DNA from: Virgibacillus ndiopensis
GTDB lineage: Bacteria; Bacillota; Bacilli; Bacillales; Amphibacillaceae
Direction: 5' to 3'
Length of the DNA: 64,000 nt
NCBI RefSeq assembly: GCF_900187325.1
Contig: NZ_FZMZ01000004.1
Span: 186,001 to 250,000, forward strand
Shown: piece after piece, positions 53,182-61,098 of the stretch
How positions within the stretch are numbered: the first letter of the stretch is position 1
Layout of the letters: every line of letters starts with the position of its first letter
Program-made: the position numbers and the translations under genes
The notes under the pieces: generated by a model
What the model was told of the DNA's origin: nothing
Databases searched by the model: none
What the model saw: only the letters and a program-made list of their open reading frames with translations

Positions 53182-56100
53182 CTACTTTAACTTGACGATT
53201 CCGATTTCATCTACTTGGATTAAATTTGATTTACTTCTAATTTCATAAGGGAGTGTTTTTCCATAGTCTTTTTTTCGTAACAAGCCTTTATCTGCCAGAA
53301 AATGGTATACTGCTGTTTCATGCATGTTTCCATTATAGCGATCTTTTAAAATAGAATAAGTAAGTTCATCAAATGATTTAATCGTACTTGATTCAGGTAC
53401 TAGAATAATCATGTCATACCGATAATCATTGTGAATTTTTTCTATTTGACGATAGCCGTTTTTAACCAAAATACTTTTTAATAAGAAAGGGTTCCAACGA
53501 AAATCGATAGCTGGAAGTGCACTTCGATATCCTTCTACAGTGTTTAAAGAAATATATTGTTGATTACCCATTTTAACTTCAATAAACTGTATTAAAGTTT
53601 GAACTGTCTCTTCTGATATACTGAACTTATCGGATGGGTAATAAACACCTAAATCAATTTCAATGAAATAGTTATTTTCAACAATTCTATCTAAGAAATT
53701 CGAAACCATTAAATCTTTATATCCATGCTGTAAAATAAAGGATTGAATCGCACTTCGAGGGGTTTCATCCTTAAAATGATCTACAATGACATCTTCAAAA
53801 GTTGTAAATTTACTACCCTCTGTGTATAAGAAATTATGATGTCCTTTGACTGACGGCATCATGTTTTTGACAATAGACGATATTTTAACCGAACTGTTAA
53901 TATTTTTCTTCTGAATAAGTGGAGCCAATTTTTTATTAAACATCATTTGTTCGTAAATTAAGCTTGAGGTTGTATATCCATTCTTCATATTCGCTTCTAC
54001 AACCCGAATCAATTCTTCTTTTTCATCATTTGTTAGAAGGGAATCAAAGAGTTTAACCGTATTTTTTTCCCAGGTTACAATTTGGTCAGAAGAAGAAATA
54101 GCTAAATCGATTTTATACCTTGGCCATTTCAAAACCATCTCCAATTGATCTTTGGCACAGGTCCGCCCAAGACTTCTTATAGCAGTTATCAATCGGTCTT
54201 CAATATTTAATTTATTGTCGCTTTCACGGTAAATATTGAGTGTATTTCCTTTACCAATACTGAAATCTTCATCAAAAAAGTATTTAATTAATGAATATAG
54301 ATGCAATTTATTATGAATTTGGTTCGCTGTTAATCTATCCTCGAAAGTTTGATAAACTTCCTCAATGTTAATTACCTCTCTAGTTTCAAATTGGTTCATG
54401 ATATAATCTTTAATTTCATCAACAAGGCTCTGGTTAATCGTTTCTGGTTTAAACCATTGAAAAGTATTTTTATCCACAAGAATAATATTTTCTGACTCCC
54501 GAAGCCTGCTTTCAATATATCGTATAGAATCTCCTAGCTGATAATCAAAATGCCTCTCAGCAAGTTCTCTAATAATATCTACTGAAGATTCATCCAGTTT
54601 AATCGGCTCATATATATAATATTGAAAAATAAGTTCGATCACATTCGTAATGGTAAGTCTATTAAGTGAATATAATGTTCCAAATTGGTTATATCCATAG
54701 TACTCAAGAATAGCTTTGAGATTTAAATCATGGTCTGTTTTTAGAATATCTTCCAGTACATTCTCGTATTCTTTTAAATTGAATGTCTCTGGAAGTTCTT
54801 CCATAATGTCCTCTAATTTCGTAATAAAGTTCGCCTTTTTCTCTTCGTCCAGGAAAAATGCATCCAGTTCTTCAGCATAATAAAGAGCGACATTCTTCTC
54901 CTTGAATAATTCCAGTATATCCCGGTTATCTTCGCCAATAACATCAAGTAATTCTTCATATGAAATAAACGGTTTATTGTTTAATACCATTGATAGAACT
55001 AATTGAAATCTATTTGCTTGAAGAAGCTGAACTATTTTTTTCACTATTTTAGTTTCGAGCTGGCGTACCCTTTCACGAGTGACTCCCAAATGTTGACCAG
55101 TTTCTTCAAGTGTATTACCATGAAGAAAACGCATGTTCAAAATGACCAAGTCCCTTTTCGTGAGTTGGGATTTAGCTTTCTTTAAAACCTTTTCCGGACT
55201 AGACAATTTTTGAAGCTCATAGGACAGCTGATAGATAATCTTCAGATTGTTAAATTGTTCTAATTCCCGCAGATCTTTCCCCTCTAATTCACTTATTATC
55301 ATGTTGGTACTAATATCCGTTTCTATTTCAAACGTTTCCAGGAGATCACTAATTTGCGTATTTTTTAAGTATGGATATAAATTTCCTGCTGAGAATAAAG
55401 TATTTTCATCTGAATCTAATTCATTGGAAATGGATTGCAACTTCTCTTTCAAACTATCTATTTTTTTCTTTCCTACGCCTGGTAAGCTAGAAAATGTTTT
55501 AATATGTTTCTTTTTAATTTCACTAATCTTGTCAATTCCTACATCAGTACAGATCTCTAAAAACTTTTTATATTTATTTTCATAAAATAAATCCTTTATC
55601 GTTATACCTGAAACATAGAAATTGTCCGGAGAAATGATATATTCTTCGTCCCAATTGTTTTCTATCCGGTACGAAAAGCCATACGTTTCAAGTTGTTCGA
55701 GTACCATTTCATATTTACGTATTCCGACCCCTTTTGAGTTTTTAAATTCATTTAAAAAAGGCATAGTAATGTCTTCCAAGGCGAAGACGTTATTTTTATG
55801 GCAATACCTTCGAAACCAGTTATATTTATTCTCTTTAAATATGTCATCAATAATATACGTTCCAGAGTTCCGCTCATTAGAAACGTGATCTGTAATGTTT
55901 GTTGTATTAACAGAAAGGTTTGCAGTGTCAACGGGATTTATTTTTGCTTGATCCTGAACTAATTCTAATGAAGTAACAGTAAACCCGGCTAGTCGAAATT
56001 CATTTACTAACTCTTTCACATCGATCGATGCATTTATATATTGAAAACACTCAATTGGAACCTGATCGAAGAATAAATCGCTGTCAATCTGAAATCTATG

Positions 56101-56427
56101 GATAAACCCTGCTAGACCAAGATGTTGAAAGCCAAGACTCTTATAAAGGTCTTTGTTTGAAGAAACGTTAATAAAAGTTGAAAGTTCACAAGAAAAAGAA
56201 GGAAGAATGTTATTTGGTATCTCTGTAAAGAATTGAAATCCCCTTAATGTTAATTCATCCGTTACTTTTATAAATTTATCCCTGTCATCTACATACAGTT
56301 TTCTTATCGAGTCTAAAGGGAATTTATTACCTTCAACCTTAACAGTTTTGAAAAAACCTCTTAAATTATTACTATGGATGGTTTGTATATCATTAGTATA
56401 ATTGGGGATTAAAACATAGTTTTTCAT
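53182..56427 (-). CDS. 1081-residue protein with HhH-like repeats and sigma region-4 helix-turn-helix
   Basis: First gene of the operon, GGAGG before its ATG. Seen in order: an N-terminal domain with no recognised family (1-190); two RNA-polymerase-alpha-CTD/HhH-like segments (about 195-260, and 270-330 with HIKTFSSLPGVGKKKIDSLK); a sigma-70 region-4 helix-turn-helix (TLEETGQHLGVTRERVRQLE, about 430-450); then 600 residues of helical, winged-helix-like repeats. There is no sigma region 2, so it is not a working sigma factor. Probably a DNA-recognition or assembly subunit, or regulator, of the system (inference). Confidence 0.75.
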   Translation of the reverse strand: MKNYVLIPNYTNDIQTIHSNNLRGFFKTVKVEGNKFPLDSIRKLYVDDRDKFIKVTDELTLRGFQFFTEIPNNILPSFSCELSTFINVSSNKDLYKSLGFQHLGLAGFIHRFQIDSDLFFDQVPIECFQYINASIDVKELVNEFRLAGFTVTSLELVQDQAKINPVDTANLSVNTTNITDHVSNERNSGTYIIDDIFKENKYNWFRRYCHKNNVFALEDITMPFLNEFKNSKGVGIRKYEMVLEQLETYGFSYRIENNWDEEYIISPDNFYVSGITIKDLFYENKYKKFLEICTDVGIDKISEIKKKHIKTFSSLPGVGKKKIDSLKEKLQSISNELDSDENTLFSAGNLYPYLKNTQISDLLETFEIETDISTNMIISELEGKDLRELEQFNNLKIIYQLSYELQKLSSPEKVLKKAKSQLTKRDLVILNMRFLHGNTLEETGQHLGVTRERVRQLETKIVKKIVQLLQANRFQLVLSMVLNNKPFISYEELLDVIGEDNRDILELFKEKNVALYYAEELDAFFLDEEKKANFITKLEDIMEELPETFNLKEYENVLEDILKTDHDLNLKAILEYYGYNQFGTLYSLNRLTITNVIELIFQYYIYEPIKLDESSVDIIRELAERHFDYQLGDSIRYIESRLRESENIILVDKNTFQWFKPETINQSLVDEIKDYIMNQFETREVINIEEVYQTFEDRLTANQIHNKLHLYSLIKYFFDEDFSIGKGNTLNIYRESDNKLNIEDRLITAIRSLGRTCAKDQLEMVLKWPRYKIDLAISSSDQIVTWEKNTVKLFDSLLTNDEKEELIRVVEANMKNGYTTSSLIYEQMMFNKKLAPLIQKKNINSSVKISSIVKNMMPSVKGHHNFLYTEGSKFTTFEDVIVDHFKDETPRSAIQSFILQHGYKDLMVSNFLDRIVENNYFIEIDLGVYYPSDKFSISEETVQTLIQFIEVKMGNQQYISLNTVEGYRSALPAIDFRWNPFLLKSILVKNGYRQIEKIHNDYRYDMIILVPESSTIKSFDELTYSILKDRYNGNMHETAVYHFLADKGLLRKKDYGKTLPYEIRSKSNLIQVDEIGIVKLK

Positions 56428-56568
56428 GAGGAACCTCCTCGAATTACAGTAATTATTACTTTATAAGTCTATTTACCCATATTATTCTATAGGTCTATAT
56501 TGTTAGATGTTGAACGTTTTGTCAATCCCTTTCAAAGTTTTTTCGTTTGAAGGGTTTTACACACTTTT

Positions 56569-56601
56569 TGGATCTTTGATAGTGAAAAAATCAAAGATCC
56601 A
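56569..56601. repeat. Perfect 12-bp inverted repeat
   Basis: TGGATCTTTGAT (56569-56580) and ATCAAAGATCCA (56590-56601), 9-nt loop. It follows the lipoprotein gene on the minus strand; without a downstream T run, terminator function is uncertain. Confidence 0.55.
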
Positions 56602-56613
56602 TTCTCAGTCCAC

Positions 56614-57258
56614 TTACTCCAACACAAACTCCATCTCAACCTTCTCCCCAACACTCTCAAAATTCTCATCATGTGCACCATCAACAATCAAATTTACTTT
56701 CCCAATATCCTTTACTGGAGAATCAACAAGAAACATTACGTCTCCTTCCTTATGCACCTTACCGATAAAATCGCCGCCAACACTATCAGAAAAGAACATA
56801 TCTGCATCCACCTGATCACCAGTATCTGTTGTAATTGTAGCTTGATCCGGGTAGAAGCCAATTGTATCGTCAGAAGTGTTCTCCGCTTTCATTTTTAACG
56901 TAATCACCGTTACCTTATCTTTTCCGTCAAACATATCTCGGTAATCTTCATTTACTTCAAGATCGCCAACCTGGATTCCACTCACATTCAGTTTCATTGG
57001 GCCACTTTCCGCATTTTCATCCAATTCCTTATTTTTATAAGCAATTCGCATGGTGCCAATTTCCGATTCCTTAACCATTTCATCGTCTTTTGCTTCAGCC
57101 GTCTTTTCATTTTCCGCTGAGTCATCACTAGCTGTGGATTGATTTGACTCCGCCTTCGCGTTTTCCTCCGAATTGTCACTCGTTGCCTCGCCACATGCTG
57201 AAAGGACCAGGCCAGAAATGACCATTACTGCAAATAAAAATACTAATTTCTTTAACAT
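56614..57258 (-). CDS. DUF4352-like lipoprotein
   Basis: 214 residues. Lipobox VLSACGE, a long Asp/Glu/Asn/Ser-rich linker (about 25-70) and an immunoglobulin-like C-terminal domain (VITLKMKAENTSDDTIGFYP, then ITTDTGDQVDADMFF) as in DUF4352 surface proteins. Membrane-anchored outside the cell; function unknown. The abundance of acidic residues suits a salt-adapted surface protein. Single gene. Confidence 0.78.
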   Translation of the reverse strand: MLKKLVFLFAVMVISGLVLSACGEATSDNSEENAKAESNQSTASDDSAENEKTAEAKDDEMVKESEIGTMRIAYKNKELDENAESGPMKLNVSGIQVGDLEVNEDYRDMFDGKDKVTVITLKMKAENTSDDTIGFYPDQATITTDTGDQVDADMFFSDSVGGDFIGKVHKEGDVMFLVDSPVKDIGKVNLIVDGAHDENFESVGEKVEMEFVLE

Positions 57259-57474
57259 AATAAAAATCTCCCCCTGTATGAATAATTTCCGTGCAGTGAT
57301 TTTTCTATCAGCTGCCTCACTTTAAACCTTATCAACAGGGGTACACATTTTTTTGTACACCCTTAAATGATGCATGTATACAAATACGTTGAAATTTATG
57401 TACGGAATGCATTACTATTAAAGTAACTACGGATGTAAACGACAGGCTTTAAATAGATCTAAGAGGCGATTGCG

Positions 57475-58685
57475 TTGAGTAATAAAACAAAAGACAAGGA
57501 ATTGGAAAAAGGATTAATGAACGTTCTCGATGGACTGAAGGAAACGCGGCATGATTTAGAAGAAAAAGCAGAAAAACGAACGTGGCGTGACATCAACGTA
57601 CCTTCCACCCTTTACGATGCATTTAGCAGATTTACAAAAGATGAAATGACAGACATCCGGAAAACGCTTGACATTCCAAACGCTAGCAGCTAAAAAAAAG
57701 AAGAACTTATCATGCTACTAGAGACGAAAATACCGGAAATGTTTGAAACGATTTGCCTTCATTTCGATGTGGAGCGTTACAGCATTATTGATAAAATAGC
57801 CCATCAAGGGTTCAGTCGATGCTGCTAAACTTTCACTAGACCTGCTTAAAAACCTTGGGCAGCACGGCCTCATTTTTACCGGAACAAATAATGGGGAAAA
57901 AGTTGCCGTCATGCCAAGTGAACTGCTAGCGATTCCAAACCATCGATCATACAAAAGTAAAAGCCATTACACAAAGAAACACAGAATGGATTAAGCTGGC
58001 ACAGGGCCTTCTATACTATTATGGAACACTTTCGGGATCCAAATTAATTGAAATGGTGGAAAACTATTCGAGTTACGATATGGATGCAAGGAAATTTTTT
58101 GACATTATGCACGATGCGGTGGATTGCTACAAAGAAATCAAAGTTTACAATAATGGCTTTTCACAAGGAAGGGTTTTCGATTCGGAGCGTATAGTGAAAG
58201 AGCACCGCAGCAGAAAAGATGTTCCATACTATCCATTTACCAAGGAACAGCTTCTAGATGCGGGAGTTCTGGATTATGTAGAACGAAACAATAGCTACAG
58301 GCAATTCGTCACCTTCCTTACACAAAACTATGAAATTAGTAAGAAGGAAGCAGATGGATTTGCTGAGGAATGTGTTTATGCTACCAGAATTGGGGATGGC
58401 CCACAGGATGTCCTTCAGTTTCTGCAACAAAGTTTTGAAATAGACAGTTTAGAAAAGGTACAAGCATTCACAGAACCACTTGTTAACCTGATGAATAATA
58501 CGAGGGAATGGTTCCTTAAAGGATATACGTCAACAGAATTATTAGAAATAGATAAGAAACATATGCAGCCATTGCCAAACAACACGAATAACGTCATTGA
58601 TTTCAAAACGAAAAAGAAAGTCGGACGAAATGATCCATGTCTATGCGGCAGCGGAAAGACATATAAGAAATGCTGTGGGAGATAA
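57475..58685 (+). pseudogene. SEC-C metal-binding domain protein, inactivated by a stop and two frameshifts
   Basis: The frame opens at TTG 57475 (AAGAGG upstream), meets TAA at 57691-57693, but continues in the same frame as KKEELIMLLETKIPEMFETI. A shift near 57806 moves it to DAAKLSLDLLKNLGQHGLIF, and another near 57945 to KVKAITQRNTEWIKLAQGLL, which runs into the open 58053-58685 frame. The C-terminus carries the SEC-C zinc motif GRNDPCLCGSGKTYKKCCG. Joined, these give a protein of about 400 residues. The C-terminal frame alone (from ATG 58053) could still be expressed but lacks a ribosome site. Confidence 0.8.
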
Positions 58686-58718
58686 GCGGGACAGGGGGAC
58701 AGACCCCTTGTCCCGCTT
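58684..58718. repeat. GCGGGACA palindrome, copy 4, shared terminator
   Basis: AAGCGGGACA (58684-58693) and TGTCCCGCTT (58709-58718), between the convergent SEC-C relic and coiled-coil membrane protein gene. Confidence 0.75.
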
Positions 58719-59134
58719 CATCTGGTAAATGGTTTCATTAAAAATCCAGCAATACCCGCTAGCAGTGCAATTATAAAAACAAGTAGAAAAAAACCTTTAA
58801 TCCATTCCCAAACAGCATGCAGGAAACCGAGGAATACCTGCCATTGGTCTACTACCCAGTCCCACTTGAGCCATATAGCTATACCAATCACGATAATAGT
58901 TATAAATCCCCATAGAACCCACTTTAACTCTTCATATTCCTGTTTAAGCTCTGCTAATGCTGATTCTTCTTTCATTACTGACAATTCCTGCTGAAACTCT
59001 TTTTTTAACTCTCGAAATTCAGCCTTAACACTCTTTAATTCTGCTTTGACTTTTTTATGCTGTTCCTTGTCAATGGTAAACAAATTATCCTTCGTCCAAA
59101 ATGCCTTTTTAAAAGGGTTCCATATTTTGCTCAT
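58718..59134 (-). CDS. Coiled-coil membrane protein
   Basis: 138 residues. A hydrophilic coiled coil (KAELKSVKAEFRELKKEFQQ) followed by two membrane spans (VLWGFITIIVIGIAIWLKW and IKGFFLLVFIIALLAGIAGF). Family not recognised. GGGGA ribosome site upstream. Single gene; the stop overlaps the palindrome that terminates it. Confidence 0.65.
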   Translation of the reverse strand: MSKIWNPFKKAFWTKDNLFTIDKEQHKKVKAELKSVKAEFRELKKEFQQELSVMKEESALAELKQEYEELKWVLWGFITIIVIGIAIWLKWDWVVDQWQVFLGFLHAVWEWIKGFFLLVFIIALLAGIAGFLMKPFTR

Positions 59135-59350
59135 TTTGCAATCCCCGCCAATTCAACTATCACAATCTGTTTTCCGTTTAAATATTTCAAAAAGCAACCA
59201 ATCAATTCCAATTTAATCCAGCTGGAATTTTTCATAACATACGTTCCTATTTAACTATTAATCTATAATCCATTGAGATAAAATTAGTGTAGCAACTACA
59301 TAGGTATAGTGAGCGGTTGGCCATCTTCCTTTATGAAGGGAGGTGGTAGG

Positions 59351-59458
59351 ATGACGACATTTGAAGCATTAAGTTTAGTACCGCAATTTAGTCTTACACT
59401 AATAGCGACACTTACTCTAATCATATCTATTGTCGTCTTTCTAAATAAAAAGAAGTAA
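59351..59458 (+). CDS. Holin-like type I toxin peptide
   Basis: 35 codons, ATG with GGGAGGTGG upstream. A short N-terminus, one membrane span (TLIATLTLIISIVVFL) and a basic NKKK tail: the TxpA/BsrG-like holin-toxin pattern. The mRNA 5' end GAGCGGTTGGCC (59311-59322) is complementary to GGTCAACCGCTC downstream (59510-59521), the 5'-3' lock seen in type I toxin messengers. An antisense RNA converges on its 3' end. Expected action is membrane damage when antisense is lost. Confidence 0.8.
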   Translation: MTTFEALSLVPQFSLTLIATLTLIISIVVFLNKKK

Positions 59459-59582
59459 CCGCTCACACGATCAATGGCAGCGATTACTTCTTCAGAAAAA
59501 CATAGAATTGGTCAACCGCTCTTTATGCGGTCTGTAGTTGTCGGTACCCTAGTAGCTGTAACTAATAGGGTACCTTACTCTT
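59444..59582 (-). ncRNA. Predicted antisense RNA antitoxin overlapping the toxin 3' end
   Basis: Predicted to start near 59582 from the promoter at 59589-59617 and to end at a strong terminator: stem AGAAGTAA(T/C)CGCT (59479-59491 against 59451-59463 in window coordinates), then TTTTTATTT on the minus strand. Length about 140 nt; it covers the last codons of the toxin gene and its 3' untranslated region, as RatA does for txpA and SR4 for bsrG. Confidence 0.7.
59543..59574 (+). terminator. Hairpin at the end of the toxin transcript
   Basis: GGTACCCT (59543-59550) pairs with AGGGTACC (59567-59574), followed by a U-rich TTACTCTTATT. Confidence 0.55.
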
Positions 59583-59588
59583 ATTATA

Positions 59589-59617
59589 AGAATAGATTTA
59601 TTTCATTATACTGTCAA
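59589..59617 (-). promoter_or_regulatory. Promoter of the antisense RNA
   Basis: Consensus TTGACA (59612-59617) and TATTCT (59589-59594) on the minus strand with a 17-bp spacer. No other gene lies downstream in this direction except the RNA. Confidence 0.7.
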
Positions 59618-59640
59618 TTCTTTCAGGGATGAATACATAT

Positions 59641-59681
59641 TTAAAAGGACCCAAGCATTTTTAATTTTTGGGTCCTTTTAA
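59641..59681. terminator. Perfect bidirectional terminator
   Basis: TTAAAAGGACCCAA (59641-59654) and its exact complement (59668-59681), with A/T runs on both sides; ends the small-peptide transcript from the right. Confidence 0.8.
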
Positions 59682-59685
59682 TAAT

Positions 59686-59811
59686 TCACTTATCCTCATC
59701 TTTCCCCGCTTCTTCAGCTATCTGATCAAAAGACCTAACTTTTCCATGCGGATTTTGTGATGCTTTTCTGCCTCGCCATTCTCGTTCTTGTTGTCGTTTA
59801 GGTTTAGACAT
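59686..59811 (-). CDS. 41-residue basic peptide, DUF6254-like
   Basis: Reads KPKRQQEREWRGRKASQNPH then GKVRSFDQIAEEAG. The RxWRxRKxxQNPHGKxxSF pattern matches, as far as I recall, the short Bacillaceae DUF6254 family. AAAGGGG lies 10 nt before ATG 59811 (4 nt before the alternative ATG 59817). A perfect terminator follows the stop. Function unknown. Confidence 0.65.
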   Translation of the reverse strand: MSKPKRQQEREWRGRKASQNPHGKVRSFDQIAEEAGKDEDK

Positions 59812-59853
59812 ATGCATAGTACCCCTTTATCTATTGTTTAATTGAAAATGAAA

Positions 59854-60036
59854 TCAATGCATTCCTTTCCACTGACCTTGGTTTTTAGATGCCTTTTCTT
59901 TTTTAGCCTTCGCTTTATGTGCACGATTTGCATTTGCACTGCCAAATTCCTTGGAGAATTCAGAATCCGTTTTACTGGAATCAAATCCTTTTTTATTTTT
60001 TTGTTGCGGATCATTTTTCTTTGTTCGTTTCGCCAT
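59854..60036 (-). CDS. 60-residue lysine-rich small protein
   Basis: Starts with a GGAGGG site before its ATG. Composition is Lys, Ala, Asn, Gln and Ser rich (KKNDPQQKNKKGFDSSKTDS, EFSKEFGSANANRAHKAKAK), without hydrophobic core, similar in style to minor small acid-soluble spore proteins. No exact family recognised. It lies upstream of the 41-residue gene on the same strand, 42 bp apart, so both are probably co-transcribed. Confidence 0.65.
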   Translation of the reverse strand: MAKRTKKNDPQQKNKKGFDSSKTDSEFSKEFGSANANRAHKAKAKKEKASKNQGQWKGMH

Positions 60037-60177
60037 CGATATCCCTCCCTTTTTGCTTTAGTATGAGTTAAGGAAAATGAAATATTCGATGAAGTATCTG
60101 GCATTATTAATGGTTTATCAACTTGTAAATAAGCATACGCTAACAACGTAAAAATCCGAATAACAGAGGTCATTACC

Positions 60178-60966
60178 ATGGAACAAACTATTTATAAGAC
60201 ACTGAAACAAATAGAAGAAGATTATCATGTAAAAGTTCTTTATGCATGTGAAGCTGGCAGTAGAGCTTGGGGAATTGCATCCGAGGTTAGTGATTTTGAT
60301 ATACGGTTTATCTACATCCATCATCCAACACATTATTTAAGCATTGATCCCATTGGAACGGGTAAAAAACGTGATGTGATTGAACTGCCTGTCAATAATT
60401 CACTTGACGTTAGTGGTTGGGATTTAATAAAAGCTCTTCGCTTGTTCAGAAAGTCTAATCCCTCTTTACTGGAGTGGATTCACTCCAGTATTGTGTATTC
60501 CAAGCCTTATTCCACCATCCATAAACTAAAAAAATTGCTGCCATCCATATTCAACCCTAAGGAATGCATTTTTCACTATCTCAATATGGCTAAAACAAAT
60601 TTTCGAAAATGCAAACGAACTGCTGAACCATTAGAGAGTAAAACAGTTATAAACGTTATAAGACCAATACTAATAGCAAAATGGATCAAGGAATATGATG
60701 AATTCCCACCTGTTGAATTTACTACATTACTTGATAAGCTCATTTCTCCAGGTAAGGTCAACGAAAGCATTCACATATTAATAAAGAAAAAGATAACTAC
60801 AGCTAGCGACAATCTTGAAGTCAACATGGACCTTATTCTTGCGTTTGCAGCTAAAGAAATGAATGTATTGGAGGAGTATGCGAATCGTATAGATATGAAA
60901 ACGCCAAACTGTACGAAAAAGTTGGATCGCATTTTTCAGGAGACATTGGGCGATGTCTGGGAATAG
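60178..60966 (+). CDS. YcgL-like nucleotidyltransferase (RlaP family)
   Basis: 262 residues. Polymerase-beta-like core: YACEAGSRAWGIASEVSDFD with the GS motif and DxD (SDFDIRFIYI), third acidic residue in RDVIELPVNN. This belongs to the RlaP/YcgL group of predicted nucleotidyltransferases. RBS AGAGGT 7 nt upstream. Substrate unknown. Single gene, no RNA ligase beside it. Confidence 0.85.
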   Translation: MEQTIYKTLKQIEEDYHVKVLYACEAGSRAWGIASEVSDFDIRFIYIHHPTHYLSIDPIGTGKKRDVIELPVNNSLDVSGWDLIKALRLFRKSNPSLLEWIHSSIVYSKPYSTIHKLKKLLPSIFNPKECIFHYLNMAKTNFRKCKRTAEPLESKTVINVIRPILIAKWIKEYDEFPPVEFTTLLDKLISPGKVNESIHILIKKKITTASDNLEVNMDLILAFAAKEMNVLEEYANRIDMKTPNCTKKLDRIFQETLGDVWE

Positions 60967-61098
60967 AGTCCGCGACTAAGATCACCTATAATTATCCGAA
61001 AACAACAACAATTCATTTTAGCACATACCCCGCTTCACTTTTACACAATACTATAAAATATCCCAAAAACACATATTTAGACATCTGGAGGGATTGTC

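Noticed and set aside
53182-56427. Functional sigma factor
   Set aside because: Only region 4 is recognisable; region 2, needed for core RNA polymerase and -10 binding, is absent.
56569-56601. Operator of the five-gene operon
   Set aside because: The perfect inverted repeat is more than 140 bp upstream of the operon start and directly behind the lipoprotein gene, so a 3'-end structure of the latter is more likely.
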